The translations under genes and the position numbers were made by a program. The notes beneath the pieces were generated by a model. The model searched no databases, had not been told where the DNA came from, and worked only from the letters and a program-made list of their open reading frames with translations. From positions 7,192,001 to 7,256,000 of the forward strand of contig NZ_RJKE01000001.1 in NCBI RefSeq assembly GCF_003751225.1: a stretch of DNA of 64,000 nt. Direction: 5' to 3'. The DNA is from Actinocorallia herbida (GTDB lineage Bacteria; Actinomycetota; Actinomycetes; Streptosporangiales; Streptosporangiaceae). The number at the start of each line of letters is the position of its first letter. Position 1 is the first letter of the stretch. This document shows positions 17,010 to 25,327 of the stretch, one piece after another.

Positions 17010-18875
17010 TCAGGAAAGTCGCAGCGACAGTCCGCGCGCGGAGTAGACGGGCACGACCCTGCGGCCGTCGGCCTCGACGGACCCGAACCGGCCCGTCACC
17101 CGGCCCGCGATGACCTGGACGGTGCCGCCCTTCGCCCCGTCGAGCGAGACCCGCAGGACCGACCCGCGGGCGGGCGTGACCTTGCCGGACACCTCGAGGG
17201 GCGAGTTCCGCCGTCCCGCGGTCAGCTCCAGGGCGCCCCGGACGGCCAGATCGCCGCGGACGCGCGCGCCGGACGCGGAGACGCGCAGCGCCCCGCCGTC
17301 GACCGCCACGTCGCCGGCGCCGAGGGCGTCGCGCGACGCGGCCACGAGGACGCCCGCGCGGACGGTGGTGCCGCCCCGGTAGGAGTTGTCGCCGGACAGG
17401 GTGAGCACGCCCGTCCCGGACTTGGTGAGGCCGCCGCGTCCGCCGATGTCGTTGCGCCAGGCGTCGGCGGCGTGGAAGCCGCCGGCCGCGGCGTCCAGGA
17501 CGACCGCGACGTCCCGGTCGAACGCGCCGTAACCGTCGGCGGCGGCGAACAGGTCGAGACGGCCCCACTCCTCCGGCCCGTCGAGCAGCGCGAACCCGTC
17601 GAGCGCGGTCGTGCGCAGGACCTCGCGGATCTGCGCCGCGTCGAGGTAGGGCAGCCGGGTCTCCAGCAGGACCTCCGCGCCCTTCGGCACGACGGCGCCC
17701 CGCCGTCCCGTCTTGGGGAGGATGTAGGTGAGGCGCGGGGCGAGGGCGCGCCGGTTGGCGGCGCGGTCGGCGTACGGGTCCTCGGCGCGGTCCGCCGCGT
17801 GGGCGTAGGCGAAGAGGGTGTTCGCGTCGGTGCCCGTGGCCGCCTGAAGGTAGGCCGCCGCCTGCGCGCGGGCCGCCGCCTTGAGCGCGGCGTTCGCCGG
17901 GTCGCCGAGGATCGCCGCGGCCAGCGCGGTCGCGAGGACCCGGCCGCCGACCACGTCCACCGGCGAGTGCATGCCCGCGGTGATCCTGCTGTGCCCGACC
18001 TCGGCCGCCCGCACGACGAGCTCCTGGAACCGCTCGGGAACGGCGTAGGCGAAGGCCAGCGCGGCGAGGTAGGCGGCGTTGGTGTGGCCGCTCACGTAGC
18101 CGCCGTCGTCGGCCGGGTTGGTGCTGCGCTGGCGCAGCAGCTGAGGGGCGACGACGACGTCCGAGGCGTAGACGGGGAAGCCGAACTCGTCGGTCTTGCC
18201 CGTGTCGGCGACCACGCCGTCCTCGGTCGTCCGCCACGGCCGCGGGTACTGGTAGGCGGCCTTCGCCGGGTTGCCCGAGGAGTAGGAGCCGCGGACGGTG
18301 TTGACCAGGTCGACGACCTTGCCCAGCGCCGACGCCGGCGCGCCCGCGCCGAGCGCGGACCCCGCGGGGGCCCCGGCCGGGACCGCGTCGCTGACGGTCG
18401 TGGCGGGCGTCCCGTCGGGCGCCCCGGTGATCCCGGTGACGGCCAGGGCACCGGCCTTGTAGGCGGCGGCGAGCGGGCCGAGGCCGGCGATGGCGGAGTA
18501 GCTCTGGTGCTGCCGGTCGAGGACGAACGCCTCCTTGGCCTCGGCGGCCGTGCGGTGGCGGGTGACCGCGGCGCTGTAGCGCATGTTGTCGCGCAGCACG
18601 CCGCGGCGCAGCACCTCGCCGGTGTTCCAGGCCGTGCCGGGCCGCCAGAGCGCCAGCATGCCGGAGAGGATCCGGACCGCGGCGTTGGTCTCGACGGTCA
18701 GGTTCGCGGCCACGTTGGACCGGTAGTCGTCGACGAAGGGCAGGGCCGCCGCGGCCTCCGCCCGCGCCGCGGCGGGGACCGCCCACGCGGGCACGACGTG
18801 CACCGCGGCGACGCCCGCGGCGACCGCGCCCGTCCGCTTGAACAGGGCGCGGCGGTTGATCGAGTTCGTCTGCAT
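17010..18875 (-). CDS. Tat-exported PAP2/class A acid phosphatase with autotransporter-type beta repeat
   Basis: This 621-residue protein begins with a Tat signal (RRALFKRTGAVAAG, residues 9-22). The phosphatase core shows GYVSGHTNAAY (about 258-268) and VGHSRITAGMHSPVDVVGG (about 293-311), the conserved SGH and SRxxxxxHxxxD motifs of vanadium-haloperoxidase-type PAP2 enzymes. After the core, TKSGTGVLTLSGDNSYRGG (about 487-505) is a textbook PATR beta-strand unit of autotransporter passenger domains, followed by further Gly/Val-rich strands to the C terminus. No outer membrane exists in actinobacteria, so the repeat is probably a secreted beta-solenoid that binds the wall or substrate. The ATG at 18875 is set by the Tat signal. 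Confidence 0.88.
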   Translation of the reverse strand: MQTNSINRRALFKRTGAVAAGVAAVHVVPAWAVPAAARAEAAAALPFVDDYRSNVAANLTVETNAAVRILSGMLALWRPGTAWNTGEVLRRGVLRDNMRYSAAVTRHRTAAEAKEAFVLDRQHQSYSAIAGLGPLAAAYKAGALAVTGITGAPDGTPATTVSDAVPAGAPAGSALGAGAPASALGKVVDLVNTVRGSYSSGNPAKAAYQYPRPWRTTEDGVVADTGKTDEFGFPVYASDVVVAPQLLRQRSTNPADDGGYVSGHTNAAYLAALAFAYAVPERFQELVVRAAEVGHSRITAGMHSPVDVVGGRVLATALAAAILGDPANAALKAAARAQAAAYLQAATGTDANTLFAYAHAADRAEDPYADRAANRRALAPRLTYILPKTGRRGAVVPKGAEVLLETRLPYLDAAQIREVLRTTALDGFALLDGPEEWGRLDLFAAADGYGAFDRDVAVVLDAAAGGFHAADAWRNDIGGRGGLTKSGTGVLTLSGDNSYRGGTTVRAGVLVAASRDALGAGDVAVDGGALRVSASGARVRGDLAVRGALELTAGRRNSPLEVSGKVTPARGSVLRVSLDGAKGGTVQVIAGRVTGRFGSVEADGRRVVPVYSARGLSLRLS

Positions 18876-19029
18876 GCTCTTCTTCCCGGCCGCCGCACCT
18901 CGGCGGCCCCGCCGAGTCTCAGCGGACCGCGCTACGCACCCGGGAACCCCGCGTGAACGACCGTGACCAGGAACATGAAGATCACTCATATCCAGGGTTC
19001 CGCCCGTGCGCCCCTCGCTAGGCTCCGCA

Positions 19030-19180
19030 CCTGCCCCCGGCGCGAGCGCTGCGGCACCGCCCGGCGCGCAGGCGCTCGAATCGACGGCCCGGTGCCCCCT
19101 CTCGAAGAAAGGGGACCGGACCTCGGAAGGCCCGGCCCCCTTTCCCAATGCTCGTCCGGAACGAGGAAAGGGGGCCGGTC
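19030..19180 (+). ncRNA. Possible small structured RNA
   Basis: An 18-base promoter-like sequence (19008-19025), identical to the one before the hydrolase gene, points into a region with no coding frame. About 18 bases after the -10 comes a hairpin (CGAGCGCTGCG at 19043-19053 with CGCAGGCGCTCG at 19067-19078, one bulge). A perfect 14-bp stem (19132-19145 with 19165-19178) could end the transcript. The boundaries are inferred; no known RNA family is recognised. Confidence 0.3.
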
Positions 19181-19200
19181 CCGGGTGGGACCGGCCCCCT
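19169..19200 (-). terminator. Terminator of lon
   Basis: On the minus strand a perfect 13-bp stem (19200-19188 with 19181-19169) with loop CACCCG is followed by TTTCC, 14 bases past the lon stop. It shares bases with the stem at 19132-19178, so the two cannot form together. Confidence 0.8.
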
Positions 19201-19214
19201 GTGCCGGGTACCGC

Positions 19215-21584
19215 CTAGGCGGCGGAGGAGGTGGCGGCGGTCGCGGGCTCCAGCGCGATCGCCAGAACCTCGCGGACGTCGGACACCGCGTGCACGGTCA
19301 GCTGGGCGAGCACCTCGGCGGGCACGTCGTCCAGGTCGGGCTCGTTCCGCTTGGGCACGAGGACCGTGGTGATCCCGGCCCGGTGGGCGGCGAGCAGCTT
19401 CTGCTTCACCCCGCCGATGGGCAGGACCCGGCCGGTGAGGGAGACCTCACCGGTCATCGCCACGTCCGGCCGGACCGGGCGGCCCGACAGGAGCGACGCC
19501 AGCGCCGTCGTCATGGTCACGCCCGCGGACGGGCCGTCCTTCGGGACCGCGCCGGCCGGGACGTGGACGTGCACGCCCCTGTCCTTCAGGTCGCCGACGG
19601 GCAGTTCCAGCTCCGCGCCGCGCGAGCGCAGGTACGACAGCGCGATCCGCGCCGACTCCTTCATGACGTCGCCGAGCTGGCCCGTCAGCGTCACTCCGGT
19701 GTCGCCGGTCTCGGCGTCCGCCAGGGACGCCTCGACGTACAGGACGTCGCCGCCCGCACCCGTCACCGCCAGGCCCGTCGCCACCCCGGGGACCGCGGTG
19801 CGCCGCTCGGACTCCTTGAGCGAGACCTCCGGGGTGAACCGGGGCCGGCCCAGGTAGTCCGTCAGGTCGTCGATGACGACCGGCAGCTCCACCTCGCCGA
19901 GCGCGGCCTTGGCGGTGACCTTGCGCAGCACCCGCGCGATCGACCGCTCCAGGGAGCGGACGCCCGCCTCGCGGGTGTACTCGCCCGCGATCAGCCGCAG
20001 CGCCTCGTCCGGGAAGACGATGTCGCCGGACTCCAGGCCCGCCTTGTCGAGCTGGCGGGACAGCAGGTGGTCGCGCGCGATCGTGACCTTCTCGTCCTCG
20101 GTGTAGCCGTCGAGCGTCACCAGCTCCATGCGGTCGAGCAGGGGGCCGGGGATGGTGTCCAGCGAGTTGGCGGTGGCCAGGAACAGCACGTCGGAGAGGT
20201 CGAGCTCCACCTCCAGGTAGTGGTCGCGGAACGTGTGGTTCTGCGCCGGGTCGAGCACCTCCAGCAGCGCGGCCGTCGGGTCGCCCCGGTAGTCGGCGCC
20301 GACCTTGTCGATCTCGTCGAGCAGGACGACCGGGTTCATCGAACCGGCCTCCTTGATCGCCCGGACGATCCGGCCGGGCAGCGCGCCGACGTAGGTGCGC
20401 CGGTGGCCGCGGATCTCCGCCTCGTCCCGGACGCCGCCAAGGGCGACCCGGACGAACTCGCGGCCCATCGCCCGCGCGACGGACTCGCCGAGCGAGGTCT
20501 TGCCGACCCCGGGAGGACCGGCCAGCGCGAGGACCGCGCCGGACCTGCGCCCGCCGACGACCCCGAGGCCGCGATCGGACCGCCGCTTGCGGACGGCCAG
20601 GTACTCGATGATCCGGTCCTTCACGTCGGCGAGGCCGGCGTGGTCGGCGTCCAGGATGGCCCGGGCGCCCTCGATGTCGTAGGAGTCCTCGGAACGCTCG
20701 TTCCACGGGATCTCCAGGACGGTGTCCAGCCAGGTGCGGATCCAGGCGCCCTCAGGCGAGGCGTCGCTGGACCTCTCCAGCTTGTCGACCTCCTTGAGCG
20801 CCGCCTTCTCCACCTTCTCCGGCAGGTTCGCCGCCTCGATACGGGCGCGGTAGTCCTCCTCCTCGCCCTCCTCGGCATCGCCGTTCAGCTCGGCCAGCTC
20901 CTTGCGGACGGCCTGGAGCTGCTGCTTGAGCAGGAACTCGCGCTGCTGCTTGTCGATGCCGTCCTGGACGTCCTTGCGGATGGTCTCGGCGACGTCGAGT
21001 TCGGCGAGCTGGTCGCGCGCCCATCCCGTCACCAGTTCCAGCCGCTCGACGGCGTCGGCGGTCTCCAGCAGGGTGATCTTCTGCTCAACGCTCAGGTAGG
21101 GCGCGTAGCCCGCCTGGTCGGCGAGGATCGACGGGTCGTCGATCTGCTGCACGATGTCGACGAGCTGCCAGGATCCGCGGTGCTGGAGGATCGCCTGGAG
21201 CAGGCCCTTGTACTCCTTGGCCAGCTTGGCGGCCTCGGGTCCGGCCGCCGGGATGTCGACGGTGTCGCCCTCGACCCAGAGCGCGGCGCCCGGCCCGGTC
21301 GTCCCGGTGCCGATGCGGACCCGGCTCACGGCGCGGACCACGGCGCCCGGCTCCCCGCCCGGCAGCCTTCCCTCGCGCTCGACGACGCCGAGCACACCGA
21401 CCGCCGCGTACTTCCCGTCGACGCGCGGCACGAGCAGAACGCGCGGCTTGCCCGCCGCCACGGCCCGCGCCGCCTCGATCGCCGCCCGCACCTCGCTGTC
21501 GTTCAGCTCCAGCGGCACCACCATGCCGGGCAGCACGACCGTGTCGTCGAGCGGCAGCACCGGCACCGTCAGTCTCTCGCTCAT
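19215..21584 (-). CDS. lon: ATP-dependent protease Lon
   Basis: The 789-residue product is a full-length LonA. The N-terminal substrate-binding LAN domain covers about residues 1-200, a coiled helical region about 200-300, the AAA+ module has Walker [10 protein letters not shown] (about 358) and Walker [11 protein letters not shown], and the C-terminal protease domain carries the Ser/Lys dyad: [10 protein letters not shown] (Ser about 685) and [10 protein letters not shown] (Lys about 725). It degrades misfolded and regulatory proteins in the cytoplasm. A perfect HspR operator lies upstream, so it is probably a heat-shock gene. GGGGAG precedes the ATG at 21584. A strong terminator follows. 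Confidence 0.97.
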   Translation of the reverse strand: MSERLTVPVLPLDDTVVLPGMVVPLELNDSEVRAAIEAARAVAAGKPRVLLVPRVDGKYAAVGVLGVVEREGRLPGGEPGAVVRAVSRVRIGTGTTGPGAALWVEGDTVDIPAAGPEAAKLAKEYKGLLQAILQHRGSWQLVDIVQQIDDPSILADQAGYAPYLSVEQKITLLETADAVERLELVTGWARDQLAELDVAETIRKDVQDGIDKQQREFLLKQQLQAVRKELAELNGDAEEGEEEDYRARIEAANLPEKVEKAALKEVDKLERSSDASPEGAWIRTWLDTVLEIPWNERSEDSYDIEGARAILDADHAGLADVKDRIIEYLAVRKRRSDRGLGVVGGRRSGAVLALAGPPGVGKTSLGESVARAMGREFVRVALGGVRDEAEIRGHRRTYVGALPGRIVRAIKEAGSMNPVVLLDEIDKVGADYRGDPTAALLEVLDPAQNHTFRDHYLEVELDLSDVLFLATANSLDTIPGPLLDRMELVTLDGYTEDEKVTIARDHLLSRQLDKAGLESGDIVFPDEALRLIAGEYTREAGVRSLERSIARVLRKVTAKAALGEVELPVVIDDLTDYLGRPRFTPEVSLKESERRTAVPGVATGLAVTGAGGDVLYVEASLADAETGDTGVTLTGQLGDVMKESARIALSYLRSRGAELELPVGDLKDRGVHVHVPAGAVPKDGPSAGVTMTTALASLLSGRPVRPDVAMTGEVSLTGRVLPIGGVKQKLLAAHRAGITTVLVPKRNEPDLDDVPAEVLAQLTVHAVSDVREVLAIALEPATAATSSAA

Positions 21585-21607
21585 TTCACTCCCCAGTCAT
21601 GGATTTT

Positions 21608-21628
21608 CTTGAGTCACTCACACTCAAG
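21608..21628. promoter_or_regulatory. HAIR element (HspR operator) of lon
   Basis: CTTGAGT-N7-ACTCAAG at 21608-21614 and 21622-21628 is an exact match to the HspR-associated inverted repeat of actinobacterial heat-shock genes. It lies 24-44 bases before the lon ATG, where it would cover the promoter. Confidence 0.9.
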
Positions 21629-21813
21629 AAACCAGAGCCTTGATTCATTCCCCACCCCTGTTCGCTCACAGCGATCAACCGGGGCGAACCCCGCAGAAGC
21701 GAAGATTGCGGTGAAACCCCCAACCCCCTCCCCGCATTCCCCGCGCCCCACCCGGCAGTCCCTAAGGTCACAAACAGCATGAAATGGGCATATTTCTCAC
21801 GAGAGGGGCGGCC

Positions 21814-22413
21814 ATGGGCGTGGACGGATCGGCCGGGCCCGCGGATCCGCCGGAGTCGCTGGAACTCGGCGACGCGGTGCTCCGGCGAACGCGGGAAGGG
21901 GACGCGGCGGTCCTGCTGGACGCCGTGAACGCGTCCTTCGCCGAACTGCACCCGTGGATGCCCTGGGCCGCACGCCCGCTGACCCTCGACGACGAGTTCG
22001 AGATGATCGCCGCGGCCCAGGACAACTGGCGCAACGGCGACGCCTACCTCTACGGCGCTTTCGCCCCCGATGGCACCGCCCTCGGCGGCTTCGGAATGCA
22101 CCGCAGAGTCGGCCCCGGCGCCATCGAGATCGGCTACTGGCTCCGCACCGGCCACACCGGCCGCGGCCTGGCCACCCGCGCCGTCCGCGCCCTCACCACC
22201 GCCGCCCTGGCCCTCCCCGACATCTCCCGCGTCGAAATCCACTGCGACGAGGCCAACACCGCAAGCGCCGCCGTCCCCCACCGCCTCGGCTACCACCTCG
22301 CCGAAACCCGCCCCACCACCCCCGAAGCCCCCGCCGAAACCGGCCGCACCCTGATCTGGACCACCGCCGCCCTTCCCCATGGCCCGCCCCGCGGGAACAC
22401 GGCCCGGCGCTAG
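21814..22413 (+). CDS. RimJ/RimL-type GNAT acetyltransferase
   Basis: This 199-residue GNAT protein has the ribosomal-protein acetyltransferase layout: VLRRTREGDAAVLLDAVN at the start, ELHPWMPWA in the acceptor loop, IEIGYWLRTGHTGRGLATRAV (about residues 108-128) as beta-4 and CoA loop, and VEIHCDEANTASAAVPHRLGY as motif B. Such enzymes acetylate protein N termini or small amines. The ATG at 21814 has GAGAGGGG upstream; an ATG ten codons earlier (21784) lacks one. Pro/Thr-rich residues in the last 40 positions are probably disordered. It diverges from lon. Confidence 0.87.
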   Translation: MGVDGSAGPADPPESLELGDAVLRRTREGDAAVLLDAVNASFAELHPWMPWAARPLTLDDEFEMIAAAQDNWRNGDAYLYGAFAPDGTALGGFGMHRRVGPGAIEIGYWLRTGHTGRGLATRAVRALTTAALALPDISRVEIHCDEANTASAAVPHRLGYHLAETRPTTPEAPAETGRTLIWTTAALPHGPPRGNTARR

Positions 22414-22452
22414 GCTGACGGAACCGAGATCCGGACAAGGAAGAGGCCGAGC

Positions 22453-23061
22453 ATGCGTCTACCTGTGTGGGCCACCGACCCGGCCAGCATGCTCATCACC
22501 GAGGAGCAGTACGAAGCGCTGCCTGCGGACATCGCACGCACGATCGAGGTCGTCGACGGACGGGTGATCTTCTGTCAGTCGCCCACCCCGGAGCATCGGA
22601 CCGTGTCGTTCAACCTCACCGCTGCGCTGAAGGGCGCTCGGCCGAAGGGGCCCTGCGTGGCGGTGCTCCAGGACACCGACATGTGGTACGTCTACGCGAA
22701 CGTGCGCAAGAGCGCCGAGGGGAAGCACTTCACGTTGCGGCGACCGGATGTCAGCGTGCTGTGGTGCTTGAAGCCCAGGGCGCGGATGACGTCGGCGGAT
22801 GTGTTCGTGGCGATCGAGATCAGCAGCACGAACACCGAGACGGATTTCGCGGACAAGAAGGCCGAGTACGCCCGTCAGGGGATCGAGGTCTATCTGATCG
22901 TCGTCATGGCCGAGAGCCGGATCCACTCGGTCGAGGAGTACCGGCTCGACTGGTCGAAGCGGAACTACCAGCTGGCCGCAGTGCACCGGGAGGCGCTGCG
23001 AACCTCCCTGCCCGAGGGGATGCTGATCGACGTCTCGTTCACCGAGCTCGAGCTGAACTAG
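22453..23061 (+). CDS. Uma2 family (DUF820) PD-(D/E)XK nuclease-fold protein
   Basis: The 202-residue protein is a member of the Uma2/DUF820 restriction-endonuclease-like family, common in actinobacteria and cyanobacteria and of uncertain role. RPDVSVLW gives the metal-binding Asp, FVAIEISSTNTETD the E-x-x combination, and DKKAEYARQGIEVYLIVVM the catalytic Lys and following strand. The usual start ITEEQYEALPADIARTIEVVDGRV is clear. TAGGCT (22411-22416) is a likely -10, and AAGGAAGAGG precedes the ATG. No helicase, methylase or transposase partner is adjacent, so I do not infer a restriction system. Confidence 0.85.
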   Translation: MRLPVWATDPASMLITEEQYEALPADIARTIEVVDGRVIFCQSPTPEHRTVSFNLTAALKGARPKGPCVAVLQDTDMWYVYANVRKSAEGKHFTLRRPDVSVLWCLKPRARMTSADVFVAIEISSTNTETDFADKKAEYARQGIEVYLIVVMAESRIHSVEEYRLDWSKRNYQLAAVHREALRTSLPEGMLIDVSFTELELN

Positions 23062-23128
23062 GCGGGATGCCCGCCGCCCTTGCGTACCGTTTCGGCCGAT
23101 GCCTCCCCAGCGTGTGGCGAGGCGGGGT

Positions 23129-23602
23129 TCAGAAGGCGGTGGGTTCCGTGGGGACCAGCCAGGGGATGCCGGTGGTGGCGGTGTGGGCGGTGAGGAGGGT
23201 GGTGACGGTGGGGGCGAGCAGGGCTCGGGCGTCGGGGGGAAGGTCGAGGAGGAAGGTGTCGAGGCGGGCGATGATCTCCTGATGGGCGGCGTCGGCGGCC
23301 TCCTGGCCGGGCGGGGTGAGGGCGGCGTGCCAGATGCGGCGGTCGCGGGGGTCGCGGACGCGCTCCAGGAGGCCGCGGCGCTCGACCCGGTCTACCAGGC
23401 CGGACAGGCCTGATCGCTCCAGGTGCAGGGCGGCGGCCAGGGTGCCCATCGGGACGGGGCCGCGGGCGAGCCGGCAGAGCAGCTGGGTCTGCTGCGGGGT
23501 CAGGCCGTGCGCGCGGCTCACATCGGCGAACACGTGCTGCACCATGTGCGACAGCCGGACCAGCGCCTCGGCCGGGCCGATCGGCTCGGTCGTCCCGGTC
23601 AT
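23129..23602 (-). CDS. MarR family transcriptional regulator
   Basis: The 157-residue product is a winged-helix MarR repressor: LTPQQTQLLCRLARGPV opens the DNA-binding region, TLAAALHLERSGLSGLVDRVERRGLLERV is the recognition helix and start of the wing, and DRRIWHAALTPPGQEAADAAH completes it. AAGGAGG lies five bases before the ATG at 23602; a GTG one codon earlier would have too little spacing. It diverges from the ABC-transport operon, with a palindrome and four 16-bp repeats between them, so it is the probable repressor of that operon. Its ligand would be the transported or degraded compound, which is unknown. Confidence 0.9.
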   Translation of the reverse strand: MTGTTEPIGPAEALVRLSHMVQHVFADVSRAHGLTPQQTQLLCRLARGPVPMGTLAAALHLERSGLSGLVDRVERRGLLERVRDPRDRRIWHAALTPPGQEAADAAHQEIIARLDTFLLDLPPDARALLAPTVTTLLTAHTATTGIPWLVPTEPTAF

Positions 23603-23626
23603 CACAACCTCCTTTTCCTACCGTAG

Positions 23627-23656
23627 TTGACGGATATATCCGGCGCGACCTAACGT
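23627..23656 (+). promoter_or_regulatory. Promoter and palindromic operator of the uptake operon
   Basis: TTGACG (23627-23632) and TAACGT (23651-23656) are 18 bases apart. The perfect palindrome CGGATATATCCG (23631-23642) overlaps the -35, a good place for MarR binding. Confidence 0.6.
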
Positions 23657-23658
23657 GC

Positions 23659-23722
23659 TTCGCACAGCGAATCTTTCGCAGTGCGAACCTTCCGCTTGGC
23701 GAAACTTCCGTACTGCGAATTT
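23659..23722 (+). repeat. Four tandem 16-bp repeats with inner symmetry
   Basis: Four units start at 23659, 23675, 23691 and 23707, exactly 16 bases apart. Unit 1 is TTCGCACAGCGAATCT and unit 2 TTCGCAGTGCGAACCT; units 3 and 4 are diverged in the left arm. GCGAA is kept in all four. Each of the first two forms a 5-bp hairpin or palindrome. They lie between the -10 and the first start codon. Confidence 0.85.
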
Positions 23723-23773
23723 TATCGCGCGCGCCGACCCCATCCTGCGTGTCGAACCAGAAAGACCCTCCCC

Positions 23774-25327
23774 GTGCCAGCATCTGCCCGCGCTCTCGCC
23801 GCGCTCGCGCCCCTCCTGCTCCTCCCGGCCTGCGCCGCCGACTCCTCCCCCGCCGCCGAAGCGGTGCTCCAGATCGCGCTGCCCGCCGACCCCGGCTGCC
23901 TGGACCCCCAGCAGACCGGCCAGCTCGCGGCCCTCGACGTGTCGCGTTCCCTGGTCGACACCCTCACCGACCAGGACCCCGAGACCGGCGAGATCGTCCC
24001 CTGGCTCGCGCAGGAGTTCACCGCATCCGCCGACGGCAGGTCCTTCACCTTCGTGCTGCGCGAGGGCGTCACCTTCAGCGACGGCACCCCGCTCGACGCC
24101 GCAGCCGTCAAGGCGACCTTCGACAGACTGATCAAGTTCCCGGCCAACGGCGCCCCCGCCTACCTGCGCGGCTACCAGGGCACGAAGGTCGCCGACTCAC
24201 GCAACTTCACGGTCGCCTTCGACGCCCCCAACGCGCAGTTCCTCCAGGCGACGTCCGGGGCGGGATTCGGCATCCTGTCGCCGAAGACCGCGGCGGCGGA
24301 CCCCGCCGAGCGCTGCCGCGGCTCCTTCGTCGGCTCGGGACCGTTCGTCCTCGACCACTACACGGCCAACCAGGAGGTCGTCCTCAAGCGCCGTGAAGGC
24401 TACGCCTGGCCGTCTTCACTGGCCGCGAACGACGGCGCGGCCAAGGTCGCCGGGGCTCGGTTCGTGTTCGTCCCCGAGGCCGGGGCCAGGACCGGCGCGC
24501 TCTCCTCCGGCCAGGTGGCCGTCGCGCAGAACATCCAGGAGGCCGACCGGGCCCGGTTCCAGAGCGGCGGATTCCAGCTGCTCACCAAGGCGGTCCCCGG
24601 CCTGGTGCCACCGCTGTCCCTGAACCACGCGGGCGTGCTGGGCGACCGGCGGCTCCGCGAGGCGCTGCTGCTCGGGGTCGACCGGCAGGCGCTGGTCGAC
24701 ACGGTCCTCGGCGCGCAGTTCCGGCCCGCGACGAGCGTGCTGTCATCCACCACCCCGTTCTACGCCGACCGCGCCGACCGGCTGCGCCACGATCCCGACC
24801 GCGCCAAGGCCCTGCTCGACGAGGCGGGCTGGAAGCCCGGGGCCGACGGGATCCGCGCCAAGGACGGCGCGCCGCTGAAGCTCGTCTGGCTGATCCCCGC
24901 GCCGACCCCGCCGGTCAACGAACTCGTCCAGCAGCAGCTGCGCGCCCTCGGCATCGACGTCGAACTGCGCGCGGTGCCCCCGGCCAAGTACGTCGAGCAG
25001 CAGCAGAAGGGGGAGTTCGACCTGACCGCCGTCGCCGTCACCCGCGCCGACCCCGACGTCCTGCGCAACATCTTCTCCACCAAGGGCGCCAACCTGTGGC
25101 ACCTGCCCTCGAGCGAACTCGACACCTTCCTCGACCAGCAGGCGTCGGCCACCGACGGCAAGGCCCGCCAGGAGGCCGTCGACAAGGCCGTCACCTGGAT
25201 CCTCGACCACGCCGACACCGTCCCGCTGTACGAGAACTCCCTGGTCCACGCCGTGTCGGACAAGGTGAAGGGCCTCCGCCTTGACGCCTCCGCCCGGCTG
25301 GGGCTGCACGATGTCGAGCTCTCCTGA
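23774..25327 (+). CDS. ABC transporter substrate-binding lipoprotein, SBP_bac_5 family
   Basis: The 517-residue product is an extracellular binding lipoprotein of the peptide/nickel/opine class. Starting at GTG 23774 gives a 20-residue signal ending in the lipobox LLPAC, which fixes the start better than the longer frame. The family signature region SADGRSFTFVLREGVTFSDG (about residues 75-95) is clear, and KTAAADPAERCRGSFVGSGPF and HDPDRAKALLDEAGW are also typical. It is the first gene of an eight-gene operon and overlaps the next gene by 17 bases. Such proteins bind peptides, metals, opines or other small molecules; the enzymes downstream suggest a non-peptide organic ligand. Confidence 0.92.
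   Translation: MPASARALAALAPLLLLPACAADSSPAAEAVLQIALPADPGCLDPQQTGQLAALDVSRSLVDTLTDQDPETGEIVPWLAQEFTASADGRSFTFVLREGVTFSDGTPLDAAAVKATFDRLIKFPANGAPAYLRGYQGTKVADSRNFTVAFDAPNAQFLQATSGAGFGILSPKTAAADPAERCRGSFVGSGPFVLDHYTANQEVVLKRREGYAWPSSLAANDGAAKVAGARFVFVPEAGARTGALSSGQVAVAQNIQEADRARFQSGGFQLLTKAVPGLVPPLSLNHAGVLGDRRLREALLLGVDRQALVDTVLGAQFRPATSVLSSTTPFYADRADRLRHDPDRAKALLDEAGWKPGADGIRAKDGAPLKLVWLIPAPTPPVNELVQQQLRALGIDVELRAVPPAKYVEQQQKGEFDLTAVAVTRADPDVLRNIFSTKGANLWHLPSSELDTFLDQQASATDGKARQEAVDKAVTWILDHADTVPLYENSLVHAVSDKVKGLRLDASARLGLHDVELS

Larger units (their letters stand above)
18876..19214. other. Gap between PAP2 and lon holding hairpins and a possible small RNA
   Basis: The 339 bases contain no supported protein gene. 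They hold a plus-strand TAGGCT -10 copy (19019-19024), a bulged 11-bp hairpin (19043-19078) and two overlapping GC-rich terminator stems (19132-19200). Confidence 0.6.

Noticed and set aside
18963-21782. Open frame of 939 codons on the plus strand over lon
   Set aside because: It is the antisense shadow of lon, whose domains and catalytic residues are complete; the shadow is repetitive in Arg, Gly and Asp and matches nothing.
22453-23061. Uma2 gene as part of a restriction or transposon system
   Set aside because: No methylase, helicase or transposase is adjacent, and such genes are frequent singletons in actinobacteria.
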